Source of the DNA: Odiellus spinosus
Taxonomy: Eukaryota; Arthropoda; Arachnida; Opiliones; Phalangiidae
Length of the DNA: 64,000 nt
NCBI GenBank assembly: GCA_963920705.1
Contig: CAWUCO010000080.1
Span: forward strand, 682,001 to 746,000
Direction: 5' to 3'
The position numbers and the translations under genes are program-made. Positions 41,701 to 53,572 of this stretch are shown in pieces; the stretch's first letter is position 1; each line of letters begins with the position of its first letter. The notes beneath the pieces are model-generated. The model did not search any database. It was not told the origin of the DNA and saw only the letters and a list, made by a program, of their open reading frames with translations.

Positions 41701-42291
41701 GATTCACAAATTTCCCACGTATAGATTCACAAATTTCCCATGTATAGATTCACAAATTTCCCATGTATAGATTCACAAATTTCCCAAGTATTATTCCCAA
41801 ATTTCCCAAGTATAGATTCACAAATTTCCCCAGTATAGATTCACAAATTTCCCAATTATAGATTCACAAATTTCCAGAGTATATATTCACAAATTTCCCA
41901 AGTATAGATTCACAAATTTTCCAAATATAAATTCACAAATTTTCCAAATATAGATTCACAAATTTCCCAAGTATAGACTAACATATTTCCCAAGTATAGA
42001 TTCACAAATTTCCCAAGTATAGATTCACAAATTTCCCAAGTATAGATTCACAAATTTTCCAAATATAGATTCGCAAATTTTCCAAGTATAGATCCACAAA
42101 TTTCCCAAGTATAGATCCACAAATTTCCCTAGTATAGATCCACAAATTTCCCAAGTATAGATTCACAAATTTCCCAAGTATAGATTTACAAATTTCCCAA
42201 GTATAGATTCACAAATTTTCCAAATATAGATTCACAAATTTTCCAAATATAGATTCACAAATTTCCCAAGTATAGATTGACAAATTTCCCA
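38775..42291 (+). repeat. Duplication with 1,816-bp spacing and a patched junction
   Basis: Copy 1 is about 38775-40475 and copy 2 about 40591-42291. AAGTTTAG at 38866/40682 and CAGAGGTATTG at 39622/41438 and 39875/41691 are all 1,816 bp apart. Between the copies lie about 115 bp (40476-40590) that match about 37326-37440 instead, including the rare TAAAG and TACAG monomers in the same order. Private to copy 2 is a GATTTAC monomer near 42183, giving it one more unit than copy 1 at that place. Confidence 0.85.
39500..40005 (+). repeat. 253-bp (11-monomer) tandem duplication
   Basis: CCAATTATAG, CCCAAG, TTTTCCAAA, TTTTCCATG, CCCAAG, the rare CAGAGGTATTG monomer and CCCACG occur twice, 253 bp apart (CAGAGG 39622 and 39875). 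The second copy of the larger duplication carries the same pair (41438 and 41691). The 253-bp event therefore came first. Confidence 0.85.
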
Positions 42292-45200
42292 AGTATAAAT
42301 CCACAAATTTCTCAAGAATAGATTCACAAATTTCCCAAATATAGATTCACAAATTTTCCAAATATAGATTCACAAATTTCCCAAGTATAGATTCACAAAT
42401 TTCCCAAGTATAGATTCACAAATTTTCCTAGTATAGATCCACAAATTTCCCATGTATAGTTTCACAAATTTCCGAAGTATAGATTCACAAATTTCCCAAG
42501 TATGAATCAAAAAATTCCCAAGTAAAGATTCACAAATTTCCCAAGAATAGATTCACAAATTTTCCCAAGTATAGATTCACAAATTTCCCAAGTATAGATT
42601 CACAAATTTCCCAAGTATAGATTCACAAATTTCTCAAGTATAGATTCAAAAATTTCCCAAGTATAGACTAACATATTTCCGGAGTATAGATTCACAAATT
42701 TCCCAATTATAGATTCACAAATTTCCCAAGTATAGATTCACAAATTTTCCAAATATAGATTCACAAATTTTCCATGTATAGATTCACAAATTTCCCAAGT
42801 ATAGATTCACAAATTTCAGAAGTATAGATTCAAAAATTTCCCAAGTATGATTCACAAATTTCACAAGTATAGATTCACAAATTTCTCAAGTATAGATTCT
42901 TAAATTTCCCACGTATAGATTCACAAATTTCCCATGTATAGATTCACAAATTTCCCATGTATAGATTCACAAATTTCCCAAGTATGATTCACAAATTTCC
43001 CAAGTATAGATTCACAAATTTCCTCAGTATAGATTCACAAATTTCCCAATTATAGATTCACAAATTTCCAGAGTATAGATTCACAAATTTCCCATGTATA
43101 GATTCACAAATTTCCCATGTATAGATTCACAAATTTCCCAAGTATAGATTCACAAATTTCCCAAGTATGATTCAAAAATTTCCCAAGTATAGATTCACAA
43201 ATTTCCCAAGTATAGATTCACAAATTTCCCAAGTATAGATTCACAAATTTCCCAAGAATAGATTCACAAATTTCTCAAGTATAGATTCACAAATTTCCCA
43301 AGTATAGACTAACATATTTCCCAAGTATAGATTCACAAATTTCCCATGTATAGATTCACAAATTTCCCAAGTATGATTCAAAAATTTCCCAAGTATAGAT
43401 TCACAAATTTCCCAAGAATAGATTCACAAATTTTCCCAAATATAGATTCACAAATTTTCCATGTATATATTCACAAATTTCCCAAGTATAGATTCACAAA
43501 TTTCAGAAGTATAGATTCACAAATTTTCCTAGCATAGATCCACAAATTTCCCAAGTATAGATCCACAAATTTCCCAAGTATAAATCCACAAATTTTTCAA
43601 GTATAGATTCACAAATTTCCCAAGTATAGATTCACAAATTTTCCAAATATAGATTCACAAATTTTCCAAGTATAGATTTACAAATTTCCCAAGTATAGAT
43701 CCACAAATTTCCCTAGTATAGATCCACAAATTTCCCTAGTATAGATCCACAAATTTCCCTAGTATAGATTCACAAATTTCCCAAGTATAGATTTACAAAT
43801 TTCTCAAGTATAGATTCAAATATTTCCCAAGTATAGACTAACATATTTCCGAAGTATAGATTCACAAATTTCCCAATTATAGATTCACAAATTTCCCAAG
43901 TATAGATTCACAAATTTTCCAAATATAGATCCACAAATTTCCCTAGTATAGATCCACAAATTTCCCAAGTATAGATTCACAAATTTCCCAAGTATAGATT
44001 CACAAATTTCTCAAGTATAGATTCAAAAATTTCCCAAGTATAGACTAACATATTTCCGAAGTATAGATTCACAAATTTCCCAATTATAGATTCACAAATT
44101 TCCCAAGTATAGATTCACAAATTTTCCAAATATAGATTCACAAATTTTCCATGTATAGATTCACAAATTTCCCAAGTATAGATTCACAAATTTCAGAAGT
44201 ATAGATTCAAAAATTTCCCAAGTATGATTCACAAATTTCCCAAGTATAGATTCACAAATTTCTCAAGTATAGATTCACAAATTTCCCACGTATAGATTCA
44301 CAAATTTCCCATGTATAGATTCACAAATTTCCCATGTATAGATTCACAAATTTCCCAAGTATGATTCACAAATTTCCCAAGTATAGATTCACAAATTTCC
44401 TCAGTATAGATTCACAAATTTCCCAATTATAGATTCACAAATTTCCAGAGTATAGATTCACAAATTTCCCAAATATAGATTCACAAATTTCCCAAGTATA
44501 GATTGACAAATTTCCCAAGTATAAATCCACAAATTTCTCAAGAATAGATTCACAAATTTTCCAAATATAGATTCACAAATTTTCCAAATATAGATTCACA
44601 AATTTCCCAAGTATAGATTCACAAATTTCCCAAGTATAGATTCACAAATTTTCCTAGTATAGATCCACAAATTTCCCATGTATAGTTTCACAAATTTCCG
44701 AAGTATAGATTCACAAATTTCCCAAGTATGAATCAAAAAATTCCCAAGTAAAGATTCACAAATTTCCCAAGAATAGATTCACAAATTTTCCCAAGTATAG
44801 ATTCACAAATTTCCCAAGTATAGATTCACAAATTTCCCAAGTATAGATTCACAAATTTCTCAAGTATAGATTCAAAAATTTCCCAAGTATAGACTAACAT
44901 ATTTCCGGAGTATAGATTCACAAATTTCCCAATTATAGATTCACAAATTTCCCAAGTATAGATTCACAAATTTTCCAAATATAGATTCACAAATTTTCCA
45001 TGTATAGATTCACAAATTTCCCAAGTATAGATTCACAAATTTCAGAAGTATAGATTCAAAAATTTCCCAAGTATGATTCACAAATTTCACAAGTATAGAT
45101 TCACAAATTTCTCAAGTATAGATTCTTAAATTTCCCACGTATAGATTCACAAATTTCCCATGTATAGATTCACAAATTTCCCATGTATAGATTCACAAAT

Positions 45201-46691
45201 TTCCCAAGTATGATTCACAAATTTCCCAAGTATAGATTCACAAATTTCCTCAGTATAGATTCACAAATTTCCCAATTATAGATTCACAAATTTCCAGAGT
45301 ATAGATTCACAAATTTCCCATGTATAGATTCACAAATTTCCCATGTATAGATTCACAAATTTCCCAAGTATAGATTCACAAATTTCCCAAGTATGATTCA
45401 AAAATTTCCCAAGTATAGATTCACAAATTTCCCAAGTATAGATTCACAAATTTCCCAAGTATAGATTCACAAATTTCCCAAGAATAGATTCACAAATTTC
45501 TCAAGTATAGATTCACAAATTTCCCAAGTATAGACTAACATATTTCCCAAGTATAGATTCACAAATTTCCCATGTATAGATTCACAAATTTCCCAAGTAT
45601 GATTCAAAAATTTCCAAAGTATAGATTCACAAATTTCCCAAGAATAGATTCACAAATTTTCCCAAATATAGATTCTCAAATTTTCCATGTATATATTCAC
45701 AAATTTCCCAAGTATAGATTCACAAATTTCAGAAGTATAGATTCACAAATTTTCCTAGCATAGATCCACAAATTTCCCAAGTATAGATCCACAAATTTCC
45801 CAAGTATAAATCCACAAATTTTTCAAGTATAGATTCACAAATTTCCCAAGTATAGATTCACAAATTTTCCAAATATAGATTCACAAATTTTCCAAGTATA
45901 GATTTACAAATTTCCCAAGTATAGATCCACAAATTTCCCTAGTATAGATCCACAAATTTCCCTAGTATAGATCCACAAATTTCTCTAGTATAGATTCACA
46001 AATTTCCCAAGTATAGATTTACAAATTTCTCAAGTATAGATTCAAATATTTCCCAAGTATAGACTAACATATTTCCGAAGTATAGATTCACAAATTTCCC
46101 AATTATAGATTCACAAATTTCCCAAGTATAGATTCACAAATTTTCCAAATATAGATCCACAAATTTCCCTAGTATAGATCCACAAATTTCCCAAGTATAG
46201 ATTCACAAATTTCCCAAGTATAGATTCACAAATTTCTCAAGTATAGATTCAAAAATTTCCCAAGTATAGACTAACATATTTCCGAAGTATAGATTCACAA
46301 ATTTCCCAATTATAGATTCACAAATTTCCCAAGTATAGATTCACAAATTTTCCAAATATAGATTCACAAATTTTCCATGTATAGATTCACAAATTTCCCA
46401 AGTATAGATTCACAAATTTCAGAAGTATAGATTCAAAAATTTCCCAAGTATGATTCACAAATTTCCCAAGTATAGATTCACAAATTTCTCAAGTATAGAT
46501 TCACAAATTTCCCACGTATAGATTCACAAATTTCCCATGTATAGATTCACAAATTTCCCATGTATAGATTCACAAATTTCCCAAGTATGATTCACAAATT
46601 TCCCAAGTATAGATTCACAAATTTCCTCAGTATAGATTCACAAATTTCCCAATTATAGATTCACAAATTTCCAGAGTATAGATTCACAAAT
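42240..46691 (+). repeat. Clean tandem duplication, unit 2,226 bp
   Basis: Copy 1 is about 42240-44465 and copy 2 about 44466-46691. GATTGAC 42275/44501, ATAAATCC 42295/44521 and TATGAATC 42501/44727 are 2,226 bp apart, as are two identical 63-codon open stretches at 43346 and 45572. Few single-base differences are visible (for example CTCTAG near 45982 against CCCTAG near 43757, and TTCCAAAGTATAG near 45613). Within each copy a shorter segment with GATTCAAATATTTCCC, GACTAAC and ATTTCCGAAG recurs about 230 bp on. It is among the freshest large duplications in the window. Confidence 0.9.
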
Positions 46692-49600
46692 TTCCCATGT
46701 ATAGATTCACAAATTTCCCATGTATAGATTCACAAATTTCCCAAGTATAGATTCACAAATTTCCCAAGCATGATTCAAAAATTTCCCAAGTATAGATTCA
46801 CAAATTTCCCAAGTATAGATTCACAAATTTCCCAAGTATAGATTCACAAATTTCCCAAGAATAGATTCACAAATTTCTCAAGTATAGATTCACAAATTTC
46901 CCAAGTATAGACTAACATATTTCCCAAGTATAGATTCACAAATTTCCCATGTATAGATTCACAAATTTCCCAAGTATAGATTCACAAATTTCCCAAGTAT
47001 GATTCAAAAATTTCCCAAGTATAGATTCACAAATTTCCCAAGAATAGATTCACAAATTTTCCCAAATATAGATTCACAAATTTTCCATGTATATATTCAC
47101 AAATTTCCCAAGTATAGATTCACAAATTTCAGAAGTATAGATTCACAAATTTTCCTAGCATAGATCCACAAATTTCCCAAGTATAGATCCACAAATTTCC
47201 CAAGTATAAATCCACAAATTTCCCAAGTATAGATTCACAAATTTCCCAAGTATAGATTCACAAATTTTCCAAATATAGATTCACAAATTTTCCAAGTATA
47301 GATTTACAAATTTCCCAAGTATAGATCCACAAATTTCCCTAGTATAGATCCACAAATTTCCCTAGTATAGATCCACAAATTTCCCTAGTATAGATCCACA
47401 AATTTCCCAAGTATAGATTCACAAATTTCCCAAGTATAGATTTACAAATTTCCCAAGTATAGATTCACAAATTTCCCAAGTATAGATTCACAAATTTCCC
47501 AAATATAAATTCACAAATTTCCCAAGTATAAATTCACAAATTTCCCAAGTATAAATTCACAAATTTCCCATGTATAGATTCACAAATTTTCCAAGTATAG
47601 ATTCACAAATTTCCCAAATATAGATTCACAAATTTCCCAAGAATAGATTCACAAATTTCCCAAGTATAGATTCACAAATTTCCCAAGTATAGATTCACAA
47701 ATTTCTCAAGTATAGATTCACAAATTTCCCAAGTATAGACTAACATATTTCCCAAGTATAGATTCACAAATTTCCCAAGTATAGATTCACAAATTTCCCA
47801 AGTATAGATTCACAAATTTCCCAAGTATAGATTCACAAATTTTTCAAGTATAGATTCACAAATTTCCCACGTATAGATTCACAAATTTCCCATGTATAGA
47901 TTCACAAATTTCCCATGTATAGATTCACAAATTTCCCAAGTATGATTCACAAATTTCCCAAGTATAGATTCACAAATTTCCCCAGTATAGATTCACAAAT
48001 TTCCCAATTATAGATTCACAAATTTCCAGAGTATAGATTCACAAATTTCCCAAGTATAGATTCACAAATTTCCCAAGTATAGATTCACAAATATCCCAAG
48101 TATAGATTCACAAATTTCCCATGTATAGATTCACAAATTTCCCATGTATAGATTCACAAATTTCCCAAGTATAGATTCACAAATTTCCCAAGTATGATTC
48201 AAAAATTTCCCAAGTATAGATTCACAAATTTCCCAAGTATAGATTCACAAATTTTCCCAAATATAGATTCACAAATTTCCCAAGTATAGATTCACAAATT
48301 TCCCAAGAATATATTCACAAATTTCCCAAGTATAGATTCACAAATTTCCCAAGTATAGACTAACATATTTCCCAAGTATAGATTCACAAACTTCCCAAGT
48401 ATAGATTCACAAATTTTCCAAATATAGATTCACAAATTTCCCATGTATAGATTCACAAATTTCCCAAGTATAGATTCACAAATTTCCCAAGAATAGATTC
48501 ACAAATTTTCCCAAGTATAGATTCACAAATTTCCCAAGTATAGATTCACCAATTTCCCAAGTATAGATTCATAAATTTCTCAAGTATAGATTCACAAATT
48601 TCCCAAGTATAGACTAACATATTTCCCAAGTATAGATTCACAAATTTCCCAATTATAGATTCACAAATTTCCCAAGTATAGATTCACAAATTTTCCAAAT
48701 ATAGATTCACAAATTTTCCATGTATAGATTCACAAATTTCCCAAGTATAGATTCAAATTTCAGAAGTATAGATTCACAAATTTCCCACGTATAGATTCAC
48801 AAATTTCCCATGTATAGATTCACAAATTTCCCATGTATAGATTCACAAATTTCCCAAGTATGATTCACAAATTTCCCAAGTATAGATTCACAAATTTCCC
48901 CAGTATAGATTCACAAATTTCCCAATTATAGATTCACAAATTTCCAGAGTATAGATTCACAAATTTCCCAAGTATAGATTCACAAATTTTCCAAATATAA
49001 ATTCACAAATTTTACAAATATAGATTCACAAATTTCCCAAGTATAGACTAACATATTTCCCAAGTATAGATTCACAAATTTCCCAAGTATAGATTCACAA
49101 ATTTTCCAAATATAGATTCACAAATTTCCGAAGTATAGATTCACAAATTTCCCAAGTATAGATTCACAAATTTCCCATGTATAAATTCACAAATTTCCCA
49201 TGTATAGATTCACAAATTTCCCAAGTATAGATTCACAAATTTCCCAAATATAGATTCACAAATTTCCCATGTATAGATTCACAAATTTCCCAAGTATAGA
49301 TTCACAAATTTCCCAAGTATAGATTCACAAATTTCCCAAATATAGATTCACAAATTTCCCAAGAATAGATTCACAAATTTCCCAAGTATAGATTCACAAA
49401 TTTTCCAAGTATAGATTCACAAATTTCTCAAGTATAGATTCACAAATTTCCCAAGTATAGACTAACATATTTCCCAAGTATAGATTCACAAATTTCCCAA
49501 GTATAGATTCACAAATTTCCCAAGTATAGATTCACAAATTTCCCAAGTATGATTCAAAAATTTCCCAAGTATAGATTCACAAATTTTCCAAGTATAGATT

Positions 49601-50650
49601 CACAAATTTTCCCAAATATAGATTCACAAATTTCCCAAGTATAGATTCACAAATTTCTCAAGTATAGATTCACAAATTTCCCAAGTATAGACTAACATAT
49701 TTCCTAAGTATAGATTCACAAACTTTCCAAGTAGAGATTCACAAATTTTCCAAATATAGATTCACAAATTTCCCATGTATAGATTCACAAATTTCCCAAG
49801 TATATATTCACAAATTTCCCAAGTATGATTCAAAAATTTCCCAAGTATAGATTCACAAATTTCCCAAGAATAGATTCACAAATTTTCCCAAGTATAGATT
49901 CACCAATTTCCCAAGTATAGATTCATAAATTTCTCAAGTATAGATTCACAAATTTCCCAAGTATAGACTAACATATTTCCCAAGTATAGATTCACAAATT
50001 TCCCAATTATAGATTCACAAATTTCCCAAGTATAGATTCACAAATTTTCCAAATATAGATTCACAAATTTTCCATGTATAGATTCACAAATTTCCCAAGT
50101 ATAGATTCACAAATTTCAGAAGTATAGATTCACAAATTTCCCACGTATAGATTCACAAATTTCCCATGTATAGATTCACAAATTTCCCATGTATAGATTC
50201 ACAAATTTCCCAAGTATGATTCACAAATTTCCCAAGTATAGATTCACAAATTTCCCCAGTATAGATTCACAAATTTCCCAATTATAGATTCACAAATTTC
50301 CAGAGTATAGATTCACAAATTTCCCAAGTATAGATTCACAAATTTTCCAAATATAAATTCACAAATTTTCCAAATATAGATACACAAATTTCCCAAGTAT
50401 AGACTAACATATTTCCCAAGTATAGATTCACAAATTTCCCAAGTATAGATTCACAAATTTCCCAAGCATAGATTCACAAATTTTCCAAATATAGATTCAC
50501 AAATTTCCCAAGTATAGATTCACAAATTTCCCAAGTATAGATTCACAAATATCCCAAGTATAGATTCACAAATTTCCCATGTATAGATTCACAAATTTCC
50601 CATGTATAGATTCACAAATTTCCCAAGTATAGATTCACAAATTTCCCAAG
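46692..50650 (+). repeat. Satellite resembling 43.1-43.8 and then 35-38 kb
   Basis: 46.69-47.15 kb repeats the order of 43.09-43.5 kb and 45.32-45.73 kb once more, with one extra CCCAAG monomer after CCCATG near 46960. 47.07-49.2 kb parallels 35.15-37.3 kb. From 49.5 kb the AAACTTTCCAAG/GTAGAG marker (about 49722) parallels 37.75, 39.26 and 41.09 kb. 50.0-50.4 kb is a full 436-bp-type cassette. No other content. Confidence 0.82.
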
Positions 50651-51640
50651 TATAGATTCACAAATTCACCAAGTATAGATTCACAAATTTCAGAAGTATA
50701 GATACACAAATTTCCCAAGTATAGATTCACAAATTTTCCCAAATATAGATTCACAAATTTCCCAAGTATAGATTCAAAAATTTCCAAAGTATAGATTCAC
50801 AAATTTCTCAAGTATAGATTCACAAATTTCCCAAGTATAGACTAATATATTTCCCAAGTATAGATTCACAAATTTCCCAATTATAGATTCACAAATTTCC
50901 CAAGTATAGATTCACAAATTTTCCAAAATATAGATTCACAAATTTTCCATGTATAGATTCACAAATTTCCCAAGTATAGATTCACAAATTTCAGAAGTAT
51001 AGATTCACAAATTTCCCAAGTATGATTCACAAATTACTCAAGTATAGATTCACAAATTTCCCATGTATAGATTCACAAATTACTCAAGTATAGATTCACA
51101 AATTTCCCATGTATAGATTCACAAATTTCACATGTATAGATTCACAAATTTCCCATGAATAGATTCACAAATTTCCCAAGTATGATTCAAAAATTTCCCA
51201 AGTATAGATTCACAAATTTCCCAATTATAGATTCACAAATTTTCCAAATATAGATACACAAATTTTCCAAGTATAGATCCACAAATTTCCCAAGTATAGA
51301 TCCACAAATTTCCCTAGTATAGATCCACAAATTTCCCAAGTATAGATTCACAAATTTCCCAAGTATAGATTTACAAATTTCCCAAGTATAAATTCACAAA
51401 TTTTAAAAATATAGATTCACAAATTTTCCAAATATAGATTCACAAATTTCCCAAGTATAGATTGACAAATTTCCCAAGTATAAATCCACAAATTTCTCAA
51501 GAATAGATTCACAAATTTCCCAAGTATGATTCACAAATTTCCCAAGTATAGATTCACAAATTTCCCCAGTATAGATTCACAAATTTACCAATTATAGATT
51601 CACAAATTTCCAGAGTATAGATTCACAAATTTCCCAAGTA
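50651..51640 (+). repeat. Three-copy block, copy 2, with a 46-bp insertion
   Basis: Partner of 25.3 and 61.5 kb. Spacing to copy 3 changes from 10,829 bp (TTCCAAAATATAG 50921/61750) to 10,783 bp (TTACCA 51585/62368). The 46 extra bases are a local doubling of an AAATTACTCAAG monomer and the CCCATG monomer after it (about 51030-51100). AAATTACTCAAG is not seen in copies 1 and 3, which have AAATTTCTCAAG. Confidence 0.87.
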
Positions 51641-52834
51641 TAGATTCACAAATATCCCAAGTATAGATTCACAAATTTCCCATGTATAGATTCACAAATT
51701 TCCCATGTATAGATTCACAAATTTCCCAAGAATAGATTCACAAATTTCCCAAGTATGATTCCAAAATTTCCCAAGTATAGATTCACAAATTTCCCAAGTA
51801 TAGATTCACAAATTTTTTCAAATATAGATTCACAAATTTCCCAAGTATAGATTCACAAATTTCCCAAGAATAGATTCACAAATTTCTCAAGTATAGATTC
51901 ACAAATTTCCCAAGTATAGATTCACAAATTTCCCAAGTATAAATTCACAAATTTCCCAAGTATAAATTCACAAATTTCCCAAGTATAAATTCACAAATTT
52001 CCCATGTATAGATTCACAAATTTCCCAAGTATAGATTCACAAATTTCCCAAGTATGATTCAAAAATTTCCCAAGTATAGATTCACAAATTTCCCAAGAAT
52101 AGATTCACAAATTTTCCCAAGTATAGATTCACAAATTTCCCAAGTATAGATTCACAAATTTCCCAAGTATAGATTCATAAATTTCTCAAGTATAGATTCA
52201 CAAATTTCCCAAGTATAGACTAACATATTTCCCAAGTATAGATTCACAAATTTCCCAATTATAGATTCACAAATTTCCCAAGTATAGATTCACAAATTTT
52301 CCAAATATAGATTCACAAATTTTCCATGTATAGATTCACAAATTTCCCAAGTATAGATTCACAAATTTCAGAAGTATAGATTCACAAATTTCCCACGTAT
52401 AGATTCACAAATTTCCCACGTATAGATTCACAAATTTCCCATGTATAGATTCACAAATTTCCCATGTATAGATTCACAAATTTCCCAAGTATGATTCACA
52501 AATTTCCCAAGTATAGATTCACAAATTTCCCCAGTATAGATTCACAAATTTCCCAATTATAGATTCACAAATTTCCAGAGTATAGATTCACAAATTTCCC
52601 AAGTATAGATTCTAAAATTTTCCAAATATAAATTCACAAATTTTCCAAATATAGATTCACAAATTTCCCAAGTATAGACTAACATATTTCCCAAGTATAG
52701 ATTCACAAATTTCCCAAGTATAGATTCACAAATTTCCCAAGTATAGATTCACAAATTTCCCAAGTATAGATTCACAAATTTTCCAAATATAGATTCACAA
52801 ATTTCCTAAGTATAGATTCACAAATTTCCCAAGT

Positions 52835-53566
52835 ATAGATTCACAAATATCCCAAGTATAGATTCACAAATTTCCCATGTATAGATTCACAAATTTCCCA
52901 TGTATAGATTCACAAATTTCCCAAGTATAGATTCACAAATTTCCCAAGTATGATTCAAAAATTTCCCAAGTATTGATTCACAAATTTCCCAAGTATAGAT
53001 TCACAAATTTTCCATGTATAGATTCACAAATTCACCAAGTATAGATTCACAAATTTCAGAAGTATAGATTCACAAATTTCCCAAGTATGATTCACAAATT
53101 TCCCAAGTATAGATTTACAAATTTCTCAAGTATAGATTCACAAATTTCCCACGTATAGATTCACAAATTTCCCATGTATAGATTCACAAATTTCCCAAGT
53201 ATAGATTCACAAATATCCCAAGTATAGATTCACAAATTTCCCATGTATAGATTCACAAATTTCCCATGTATAGATTCACAAATTTCCCAAGTATAGATTC
53301 ACAAATTTCCCAAGTATGATTCAAAAATTTCCCAAGTATTGATTCACAAATTTCCCAAGTATAGATTCACAAATTTTCCATGTATAGATTCACAAATTCA
53401 CCAAGTATAGATTCACAAATTTCAGAAGTATAGATTCACAAATTTCCCAAGTATGATTCACAAATTTCCCAAGTATAGATTTACAAATTTCTCAAGTATA
53501 GATTCACAAATTTCCCACGTATAGATTCACAAATTTCCCATGTATAGATTCACAAATTTCCCAAGT
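52835..53566 (+). repeat. Tandem duplication, unit 366 bp
   Basis: ATATCCC at 52847 and 53213 and TTCACCAAG at 53031 and 53397 are 366 bp apart (16 monomers less two bases). Both copies include the TATTGATTC monomer, two 22-bp monomers, a GATTTAC monomer and CCCACG. It sits at the entrance to the regular 1.35-kb higher-order repeat, which shares the ATTCACCAAG, TTCAGAAG, GATTTAC, CTCAAG, CCCACG order. Confidence 0.86.
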
Positions 53567-53572
53567 ATAGAT

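Noticed and set aside
43346-43537. 63-codon open reading frame in + strand
   Set aside because: Open by chance through 22- and 24-bp monomers. An identical copy at 45572-45763 exists only because the region is duplicated by 2,226 bp.
45572-45763. 63-codon open reading frame, identical to the one at 43346
   Set aside because: Duplicate of a chance open stretch, not a conserved gene; a third related site near 46.95 kb has an extra monomer and is not open in the same way.
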